A DNA stretch of 64,000 bases, taken from contig NZ_JBHIKW010000015.1 of the NCBI RefSeq assembly GCF_042138895.1, forward strand, positions 25,876 through 89,875, written 5' to 3'. A model generated the notes under the pieces. The model was given only the letters and a program-made list of their open reading frames with translations. It searched no databases and had not been told where the DNA came from. Position numbers and translations under genes: made by a program. This stretch comes from Cedecea selenatireducens (GTDB taxonomy: Bacteria > Pseudomonadota > Gammaproteobacteria > Enterobacterales > Enterobacteriaceae). This document shows, in pieces, positions 44,722 through 51,642 of the stretch (positions within the stretch are counted from its first letter, which is position 1; every line of letters begins with the position of its first letter).

Positions 44722-47112
44722 GTGAATACAAATAAAACCGGATCGCAACTATTTGTGACCCTCTCAGCCCTCTTTGCCGTTCTTTGCGGGCTCTATTTAC
44801 TCTTTGGCGGGATATGGTTAGTGGCTATCGGCGGGTCGTGGTATTACCCGATCGCCGGCCTGGTGATGCTCGGCGTCGCCTGGCTGCTGTGGAAAAGCAA
44901 AGCCTCTGCGCTTTGGCTCTACGCAGCCCTGCTACTGTGTACTATGGCCTGGGGCGTCTGGGAAGTCGGCTTCGACTTCTGGGCGCTGACGCCACGCTGC
45001 GACGTGCTGGTGTTCTTCGGCGTCTGGCTTCTGCTGCCGTTTGTGTCTCGCCGCCTGGTAATTCCAGCAAGCGGCGCGGCGGCATCGCTGGTGGTTTCCC
45101 TGTTGATTACCGCCGTTGTGCTGGTCTGGGCGGGCTTTAACGACCCGCAAGAGATCAACGGTACGCTGCAGTTGGATAACACCGCCGCTGCCGCCGGGTC
45201 TTCCATTCCTGATGCCGACTGGCCAGCTTATGGCCGCAATCAGGAAGGGCAGCGTTTTTCTCCGCTCAAGCAGATCACCACCCAAAACGTGGGCCAGCTG
45301 AAGGAAGCCTGGCGCTTCCAGACCGGCGACGTGAAGCGTGCTACCGACCCGGGCGAAATCACCAACGAAGTCACCCCGATCAAAATTCGGGACATGCTTT
45401 ACCTGTGTACCGCGCACCAGCAGCTGTTCGCGCTGGATGCGTCTACCGGGAAAGAGAAGTGGAAGTTTGACCCTCAGTTAAATACCGATCCTTCGTTCCA
45501 GCACGTGACCTGCCGGGGAGTTTCTTACCACGAGGCCACCGCAGACAACGCCTCTGCGGACGTTGTGGCCGACTGTCCTCGCCGCATTATTCTGCCGGTG
45601 AACGACGGTCGCTTGTTTGCTCTTAATGCCGACACCGGCAAGCTGTGTGAGAGCTTTGCGAACAAAGGCATCCTGAACCTGCAAACCAATCAGCCGGTGA
45701 CCACGCCAGGGATGTATGAGCCGACTTCACCGCCTATCGTGACCGACAAGGTGATTGTGATTGCCGGGGCGGTGACCGATAACTTTTCCACTCGCGAACC
45801 TTCCGGCGTGATACGTGGTTTTGACGTTAACACCGGTAAACTGCTGTGGGCGTTTGACCCAGGCGCGAAAGATCCAAACGCTATCCCGGATGACGGGCAT
45901 CATTACACGCTGAACTCCCCGAACTCGTGGGCTCCGGCGGCTTATGACGCAAAACTGGATCTGGTTTATCTGCCGATGGGCGTGACTACGCCGGACATCT
46001 GGGGCGGCAACCGCACGCCTGAGCAGGAGCGTTACGCCAGCAGCATTGTGGCGCTGAATGCCACCACCGGTAAGCTGGCCTGGTCCTATCAGACCGTACA
46101 CCACGACCTGTGGGATATGGACATGCCTGCCCAGCCAACCCTTGCCGACATCACCGACAAGAGCGGCAATAAGGTTCCGGTAGTTTACGCTCCGGCCAAA
46201 ACCGGCAATATCTTCGTGCTGGATCGTCGCGACGGTAAGTTAGTGGTTCCTGCGCCGGAACAACCGGTCCCGCAGGGCGCCGCTAAAGGTGACCATGTTT
46301 CCCCTACTCAGCCGTTCTCCGAGCTGACCTTCCGTCCGAAGAAAGATCTGAGCGGCGCGGATATGTGGGGCGCAACCATGTTTGACCAGCTGGTGTGCCG
46401 AGTGATGTTCCACAGCATGCGCTATGAAGGCATCTTTACCCCGCCTTCAGAGAAAGGAACGCTGGTCTTCCCGGGTAACCTGGGCATGTTCGAGTGGGGC
46501 GGGATTTCCGTTGACCCGAATAACCAGGTCGCGATGACCAACCCGATGGCGCTGCCGTTCGTGTCTAAGCTGATTCCACGTGGCCCTGGCAACCCAATGG
46601 AGCCGCCAAAAGACGCCAAAGGTTCAGGCACTGAATCCGGCGTTCAGCCGCAGTACGGCGTGCCGTATGGCGTCACGCTGAACCCGTTCCTGTCGCCGCT
46701 CGGCCTGCCGTGTAAACAACCAGCCTGGGGCTACATCTCCGGCGTTGACCTGAAAACCAACGAGATCGTGTGGAAGAAACGCATTGGTACCGTGGAAGAC
46801 AGCATGCCGTTCCCAACCGGGATCCCAATGAAATTCCGCATGGGGATGCCGATGCTGGGTGGCCCAATCTCCACCGCTGGTAACGTGATGTTCATTGGCG
46901 CAACCGCAGATAATTACCTGCGCGCGTTTGATATGCGTGACGGGAAACAGCTGTGGGAAGCGCGTCTGCCGGCAGGTGGGCAGGCTACGCCGATGACGTA
47001 TGAAGTTAACGGTAAGCAGTACGTGGTGATTTCCGCAGGCGGCCATGGCTCCTTCGGCACCAAGATGGGTGATTATATCGTGGCGTACGCTCTACCGGAC
47101 GACGCGAAGTAA
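44722..47112 (+). CDS. gcd: PQQ-dependent glucose dehydrogenase, membrane-bound
   Basis: Oxidises glucose to gluconolactone in the periplasm and passes electrons to ubiquinone. A GTG start at 44722 gives 796 residues, the E. coli length; ATG 44707 would add five. It has five N-terminal membrane helices (to about residue 140) and then an eight-bladed PQQ propeller beginning WPAYGRNQEGQRFSPL, with W-motif repeats such as TGKEKW and TGKLAWSYQ. No PQQ biosynthesis genes are in this window, so cofactor supply is unknown. Confidence 0.95.
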   Translation: MNTNKTGSQLFVTLSALFAVLCGLYLLFGGIWLVAIGGSWYYPIAGLVMLGVAWLLWKSKASALWLYAALLLCTMAWGVWEVGFDFWALTPRCDVLVFFGVWLLLPFVSRRLVIPASGAAASLVVSLLITAVVLVWAGFNDPQEINGTLQLDNTAAAAGSSIPDADWPAYGRNQEGQRFSPLKQITTQNVGQLKEAWRFQTGDVKRATDPGEITNEVTPIKIRDMLYLCTAHQQLFALDASTGKEKWKFDPQLNTDPSFQHVTCRGVSYHEATADNASADVVADCPRRIILPVNDGRLFALNADTGKLCESFANKGILNLQTNQPVTTPGMYEPTSPPIVTDKVIVIAGAVTDNFSTREPSGVIRGFDVNTGKLLWAFDPGAKDPNAIPDDGHHYTLNSPNSWAPAAYDAKLDLVYLPMGVTTPDIWGGNRTPEQERYASSIVALNATTGKLAWSYQTVHHDLWDMDMPAQPTLADITDKSGNKVPVVYAPAKTGNIFVLDRRDGKLVVPAPEQPVPQGAAKGDHVSPTQPFSELTFRPKKDLSGADMWGATMFDQLVCRVMFHSMRYEGIFTPPSEKGTLVFPGNLGMFEWGGISVDPNNQVAMTNPMALPFVSKLIPRGPGNPMEPPKDAKGSGTESGVQPQYGVPYGVTLNPFLSPLGLPCKQPAWGYISGVDLKTNEIVWKKRIGTVEDSMPFPTGIPMKFRMGMPMLGGPISTAGNVMFIGATADNYLRAFDMRDGKQLWEARLPAGGQATPMTYEVNGKQYVVISAGGHGSFGTKMGDYIVAYALPDDAK

Positions 47113-47161
47113 CTCATTGCTGTAACGCATTGCGGGTGGCTCAGGCCACCCGCTCTTGCTT

Positions 47162-48754
47162 TTACGCGACGGTAAAACCGAGCATCATCCCGGTATCTTC
47201 ATGCTCCAAAAGATGGCAGTGCGCCATATAGGCCGCTTCCTTCGGTGCGGCATGCTCGAACTTCACCAGCACTTCACTGCGCGCGCCTTCCACCTTCACC
47301 GTGTCTTTCCAGCCCTGACGATGTGCCGCCACCGGCCTGCCGTTCTCTGACAGAATGCGGAACTGGGTACCGTGAATATGGAACGGGTGGAGCATCATGT
47401 CGCCTTCCCCTGATATCGTCCATTTCTCGTACTTCCCCTTTTGCGCAGCAAACGCCGGAGTAGCCATATCAAAGGCTTTACCATTGATTTTGTTCGCGTT
47501 GTGGAAATCAAACCCGTGGCTCATGCCACCGTGGTTCATATTTCCCATACTGCCGTGGTCCATATTTTTCATGTTGCCATGATCCATATTGCCCATACCA
47601 CCGTGGCCGTCCATCGACATGCCGGCCATAGCCTGCATGCCGTATTTATCCATCAGCGCCTGCATCCCCATCATGTCGAGCATCGGGTCCATCATCAGCT
47701 GTAGCCAGCGTTCGGTCACGCCCTCCAGCGACGGTACCGCAGGCACGTTGACCAGCTTGTCAGGCAACGTACCGGAGGCAGCGATGATCAGCGGCTGGAT
47801 GTGAACAATCGGCGCCGGCTTATCAAATGGCGCCACGGTCATGCCCATTTGCTTCACCGGCAGGGTGACGATATCAAATGGCTTGCCGTCACGGGTATCC
47901 ACCAGCACTTCAAACCGTTCGCCCATCAGCAATTCCAGCTCGGTGACTTTTACCGGCTCGGCCAGCAGGCCGCCGTCGCTGGCAATAACATAGAGAGGAC
48001 GATTATCGCTGGCGGCAATATTCAGAGAGCGGGCATTGCAGCCGTTAAGCAGGCGCAGACGCAGCCAGCCGCGCGGGTTGGAGTGCTGCGGATAAACGGC
48101 ACCGTTGCACAATAGCGTATCGCCGAACCAGCCTACGGCCGCGCTCATGACGTCCAGCTGATAGTCAATCTCGCCGCCCTTACCGAAACGTTTGTCCTGG
48201 ATAATCAGCGGAATATCATCAATGCCCCACTGCTTCGGCAGCATTAACTGAGCGCTTTCGTTATCCTCAATCAGCACCAGCCCGCCAAGCCCCATGGCAA
48301 CCTGATGCCCGGTTTTGCCATGCTGATGCGGGTGGAACCAGCAGGTCGCCGCCCGCTGCTGCGGCGTAAAAGTCACGCTCCGCTTTGCACCCGCCGCGAT
48401 AACGCCCTGTGGGCCGCCGTCAACCTCACCGCCGACTTCAAGCCCATGCCAGTGCACGGTAGTTTCTTCTGCCAGGTTATTATGGATATCAACCGTGACC
48501 GCTTCGCCCTGAGTCAGCCTGAGCGCCGGGCCCAGCAGCGAACCGTTGTAGCCCCAGGTTGTAGCCGTTTTACCGGCAAAAACGCTCTTTCCTGCATTAA
48601 CGCTGAGACTGATGCTATTTTTAGCATCAGGGGCAAGCAAAGGCGGGACAGGCAACGCCGGACGATCGGCCGCCAGCACGGTACGGCTCCAGAGTGGCAG
48701 CGCGCTGAAAGCCCCGAGTGCCGCGGTATATTTCAAAAAATTACGGCGATGCAT
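47162..48754 (-). CDS. cueO: Multicopper oxidase CueO
   Basis: Periplasmic cuprous oxidase for copper tolerance. It has 530 residues (E. coli 516). Twin-arginine signal RRNFLKYTAALGAF. Copper motifs: HWHGLE, WFHPHQHGKTG, HPFHIHGTQF, and the final HCHLLEHEDTGMM. The Met-rich insert near residues 355-415 is extended by an 8-residue Met/His tandem repeat. It is divergent from yacC. Its own MerR-type promoter is upstream. Confidence 0.97.
   Translation of the reverse strand: MHRRNFLKYTAALGAFSALPLWSRTVLAADRPALPVPPLLAPDAKNSISLSVNAGKSVFAGKTATTWGYNGSLLGPALRLTQGEAVTVDIHNNLAEETTVHWHGLEVGGEVDGGPQGVIAAGAKRSVTFTPQQRAATCWFHPHQHGKTGHQVAMGLGGLVLIEDNESAQLMLPKQWGIDDIPLIIQDKRFGKGGEIDYQLDVMSAAVGWFGDTLLCNGAVYPQHSNPRGWLRLRLLNGCNARSLNIAASDNRPLYVIASDGGLLAEPVKVTELELLMGERFEVLVDTRDGKPFDIVTLPVKQMGMTVAPFDKPAPIVHIQPLIIAASGTLPDKLVNVPAVPSLEGVTERWLQLMMDPMLDMMGMQALMDKYGMQAMAGMSMDGHGGMGNMDHGNMKNMDHGSMGNMNHGGMSHGFDFHNANKINGKAFDMATPAFAAQKGKYEKWTISGEGDMMLHPFHIHGTQFRILSENGRPVAAHRQGWKDTVKVEGARSEVLVKFEHAAPKEAAYMAHCHLLEHEDTGMMLGFTVA
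47529..47608 (-). repeat. 24-bp tandem repeat inside cueO (Met/His-rich)
   Basis: Three units of 24 bp at 47529-47552, 47553-47576 and 47577-47600, then a partial fourth. On the coding strand each unit encodes eight residues of the form G-x-M-x-N-M-(D/N)-H: GGMGNMDH, GNMKNMDH, GSMGNMNH, then GGMSHG. Confidence 0.85.
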
Positions 48755-48787
48755 AGTCAGTTCCTTTCGTTGGCATACTTGGTGGCG

Positions 48788-48818
48788 AGCATAAACCTTT
48801 CCCTAACGGTAAGGTCAA
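48788..48818 (-). promoter_or_regulatory. CueR-type promoter of cueO
   Basis: On the minus strand, TTGACC (48813-48818) and TATGCT (48788-48793) are separated by 19 bp, the long spacer of MerR-family promoters. The spacer holds the dyad ACCTTACC...GGAAAGGT expected for CueR. Confidence 0.88.
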
Positions 48819-48898
48819 GTTTTAAGCTCATAATAAATATCGTCGACGCCCTTTTAACTGTGTTAACGTTTCGTATCTGAGAAAAAGTGGTAGACGTG

Positions 48899-49246
48899 AT
48901 GAAGATGGGAGTTAGGGCGTTATTACTGGGCGTATTGCTGGCTTTTTCTACCAGCAGCCTGGCGCTAAGCGAGTCTGAAGCAGAGGATATGGCCGATCTG
49001 ACTGCGGTGTTTGTGTTCTTAAAAAATGATTGTGGCTACCAAAATCTCCCGAACGGCCAGATCCGACGCGCTCTGGTGTTTTTTGCCCAGCAAAATCAAT
49101 GGGATCTCACTAATTACGATAGCTGGAACATGAAAGCGCTGGGTGAAGACAGCTATAAAGATTTGAGCGGTATCGCTATTCCCACTGCAACAAAATGCAA
49201 ATCTCTGGCAAGGGACTCCTTAAGCCTGCTGGCCTACGTCAAGTAA
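48899..49246 (+). CDS. yacC: Small exported protein YacC (PulS/OutS-like family)
   Basis: Protein of 115 residues with a signal peptide (MKMGVRALLLGVLLAFSTSS) ending around SLA or SLALS, then a mature part beginning SESEAEDMADLTAVF. Cys residues in NDCGYQNLP and ATKCKSLA may pair. The family includes type II secretion pilotins, but it has no lipobox and no secretion genes nearby, so the role is unknown. GTG 48887 is an in-frame alternative. It precedes speE on the same strand. Confidence 0.88.
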   Translation: MKMGVRALLLGVLLAFSTSSLALSESEAEDMADLTAVFVFLKNDCGYQNLPNGQIRRALVFFAQQNQWDLTNYDSWNMKALGEDSYKDLSGIAIPTATKCKSLARDSLSLLAYVK

Positions 49247-49353
49247 CCTTCCCTCTCTCGCCGATGCTGAAATGTTGACCGTGCACCCACGGTCAATGTT
49301 GGCTATCATGTTACGCCGGATTTACAACGGTGTTAACAGAGGAGGCATCCCCG

Positions 49354-50208
49354 ATGACCCACCCAACCGTGTGGCAGGAAACGCTACATGACAAGTTTGG
49401 CCAGTACTTTGCCATCGACAACGTCCTTTACCACGAAAAAACCGACCACCAGGATCTGATCATCTTTGAAAATGCGGCTTTCGGCCGGGTGATGGCGCTG
49501 GACGGCGTGGTGCAAACCACCGAGCGCGATGAGTTTATCTACCATGAGATGATGACCCACGTTCCGCTGCTGGCGCACGGCCAGGCGGAGCACGTGCTGA
49601 TTATCGGCGGCGGCGACGGCGCAATGCTGCGTGAGGTTTGCCGACATCGCGGCGTGAAGACGATAACCATGGTGGAGATCGATGCTGGCGTTGTGGCCTT
49701 CTGCCGCCAGTATTTACCGAACCATAATGCCGGCAGCTATGACGACCCGCGTTTTACGCTGGTTATCGACGACGGCGTCAACTTTGTTAACCAGACCACC
49801 CAGACCTTCGATGTTATTATCTCGGACTGCACCGATCCTATCGGGCCGGGAGAAAGCCTGTTCACCTCTGATTTTTATCAGGGCTGCAAGCGCTGCCTGA
49901 ATCCTGGCGGAGTCTTCGTTGCCCAGAACGGCGTCTGCTTCCTGCAGCAGGATGAAGCCATCGACAGCCACCGCAAGCTGGGCCACTACTTTGGCGACGT
50001 CAGCTTTTACCAGGCGGCTATACCGACCTATTTTGGCGGCATCATGACCTTTGCATGGGCAACCGATAACCCGGCGCTTCGTCACTTATCGAGCGAAATC
50101 ATTCAGGCACGCTTTCATAAAGCCGGCATTTCCTGCCGCTACTATACCCCTGCAGTCCACACGGCCGCGTTTGCGCTTCCGCAGTATTTGCTGGACGCGC
50201 TGTCCTGA
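49354..50208 (+). CDS. speE: Spermidine synthase
   Basis: Transfers aminopropyl from decarboxylated SAM to putrescine, releasing MTA (substrate of MtnN). It has 284 residues (E. coli 288; the C-terminal few residues are missing). Motifs: the LIIGGGDGAMLREV SAM-fold loop, VEIDAGVV, and DCTDPIGPGESLF with the catalytic Asp. ATG 49354 follows a GAGGAGG ribosome site. It is 27 bp before speD, which makes its aminopropyl donor. Confidence 0.97.
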   Translation: MTHPTVWQETLHDKFGQYFAIDNVLYHEKTDHQDLIIFENAAFGRVMALDGVVQTTERDEFIYHEMMTHVPLLAHGQAEHVLIIGGGDGAMLREVCRHRGVKTITMVEIDAGVVAFCRQYLPNHNAGSYDDPRFTLVIDDGVNFVNQTTQTFDVIISDCTDPIGPGESLFTSDFYQGCKRCLNPGGVFVAQNGVCFLQQDEAIDSHRKLGHYFGDVSFYQAAIPTYFGGIMTFAWATDNPALRHLSSEIIQARFHKAGISCRYYTPAVHTAAFALPQYLLDALS

Positions 50209-50235
50209 CAGCCGCCCTCTGGAGACGATAAAAAA

Positions 50236-51102
50236 TTGAAAAAACTGAAACTGCACGGCTTTAACAACCTGACCAAAAGCCTGAGTTTTTGTATCTACGA
50301 TATCTGCTATGCCAAAAACGCCGATGAGCGTGACGGCTACATCGCCTATATCGACGAGCTGTATAACGCTAACCGCCTGACGGAAATCCTCAGCGAAACC
50401 TGCTCCATCATCGGCGCCAATATCCTGAACATCGCCCGTCAGGATTATGAGCCGCAGGGTGCTAGCGTCACTATTCTGGTGAGTGAGGAGCCCGTCGACC
50501 CGCAGAGTATCGATCAGTCAGAACATCCAGGCCCGCTGCCGGACACGATCGTCGCCCATCTTGATAAAAGCCATATCTGCGTTCACACCTATCCGGAAAG
50601 CCATCCTGAAGGCGGCCTGTGCACCTTCAGGGCCGATATAGAAGTGTCGACCTGCGGGGTGATTTCTCCGCTGAACGCGCTCAATTACCTGATTCACCAG
50701 CTAGAAAGCGATATCGTGACCATCGACTATCGCGTACGCGGCTTTACCCGCGATGTGAACGGCCTGAAGCATTTCATCGACCACGAGATAAACTCAATTC
50801 AGAACTTTATGTCCGACGATATGAAGGCGCTGTACGACATGGTGGACGTCAACGTGTACCAGGAGAACATCTTCCATACCAAGATGTTGCTGAAAGAGTT
50901 TGACCTCAAACACTACCTGTTTAACGTCAAACCTGAGGAGTTGAGTGCCGAAGAACGAAAAACGATCGCCGATCTGCTGTGGAAAGAGATGCGCGAAATC
51001 TACTACGGCCGCAACATTCCGGCTGTAAAAATCTTGATGACGTGGAGCGCCCAGGGCTCCACGTTACTCAACGCTGCTGCAGGAATTCCCGGTAAGCGTT
51101 AA
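50236..51102 (+). CDS. speD: S-adenosylmethionine decarboxylase proenzyme, C-terminally extended
   Basis: Pyruvoyl enzyme making decarboxylated SAM. It starts at TTG 50236. Self-cleavage occurs at Lys111-Ser112 in AHLDKSHICVH. The ortholog in E. coli has 264 residues ending ...YYGRN(M)PAV. Here the frame continues past PAV for 24 more residues (KILMTWSAQGSTLLNAAAGI...), giving 288 and overlapping the convergent yacL by 35 bp. The extension runs through what looks like an ancestral intergenic hairpin. The core is intact and probably active. Confidence 0.93.
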   Translation: MKKLKLHGFNNLTKSLSFCIYDICYAKNADERDGYIAYIDELYNANRLTEILSETCSIIGANILNIARQDYEPQGASVTILVSEEPVDPQSIDQSEHPGPLPDTIVAHLDKSHICVHTYPESHPEGGLCTFRADIEVSTCGVISPLNALNYLIHQLESDIVTIDYRVRGFTRDVNGLKHFIDHEINSIQNFMSDDMKALYDMVDVNVYQENIFHTKMLLKEFDLKHYLFNVKPEELSAEERKTIADLLWKEMREIYYGRNIPAVKILMTWSAQGSTLLNAAAGIPGKR

Positions 51103-51430
51103 CCACCTGCAGAAAATCCTCTACGCCGCAAAAAGAGAGGCTTTCTTCGTCGTAATAGCTCATCCCCTCTTCTATCTCATCGCCGGAGATTTCCAGCTGA
51201 TTGGCACGGACGATCACCTCTTCTTCGTCCAGCCACAGGGTATATTCATGCCCGGCACGCTGCCACTGACGTTCGCTGCCTTTCACCGAGAGCACGGCCT
51301 GCTCGACTTCATCCAGAAGCGCCAGATTGCCCTTCACTTCTTCATTAAACCAGTGGCCGACAACCTCGTGCCCCATCGACATACGCACCTTCACCACGCC
51401 GGTGATGTCACGCAGAAATTCATAGTCCAT
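51068..51430 (-). CDS. yacL: UPF0231 family protein YacL
   Basis: Small acidic cytosolic protein of 120 residues, the E. coli length, starting MDYEFLRDITGVVKVRMSMG. Function is unknown. It is rich in Glu and Asp (VEQAVLSVKG, ISGDEIEEGMSYYDEES). The frame is open 13 codons upstream, but the family start is ATG 51430. In this genome it is convergent with speD and its last 35 bp overlap the speD extension. Confidence 0.92.
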   Translation of the reverse strand: MDYEFLRDITGVVKVRMSMGHEVVGHWFNEEVKGNLALLDEVEQAVLSVKGSERQWQRAGHEYTLWLDEEEVIVRANQLEISGDEIEEGMSYYDEESLSFCGVEDFLQVVNAYREFLQQR

Positions 51431-51570
51431 CGCTGTTTCCTCTACATCGCGGGGGAAATCCTCACCCACGCTTACAGGCTTAATTATCGCAGCAAAGTTG
51501 GGGGAAAACAGCGGGGCGAGTACAAGGCCGAGAAATAAAAAGGTGAGAGCGGGACCCTGCGGTCTGATGC

Positions 51571-51600
51571 CCTCACCCGTCCCTCTCCCGTAGGAGAGGA
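51571..51600. repeat. CCCTCACCC...CCTCTCC palindromic element between yacL and acnB
   Basis: CCTCTCC-CGTA-GGAGAGG hairpin (51582-51599) preceded by CCCTCACCCGT. It shares its parts with the elements at 21093 and 39521. Confidence 0.6.
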
Positions 51601-51609
51601 TGCAAACGC

Positions 51610-51637
51610 TAAAAACCGTCTCTTCAGAGACGGTTTT
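51610..51637 (-). terminator. Intrinsic terminator of acnB
   Basis: 11 bp stem AAAACCGTCTC / GAGACGGTTTT with a TTCA loop (51612-51637), followed by T on the minus strand. Confidence 0.92.
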
Positions 51638-51642
51638 GCTGT

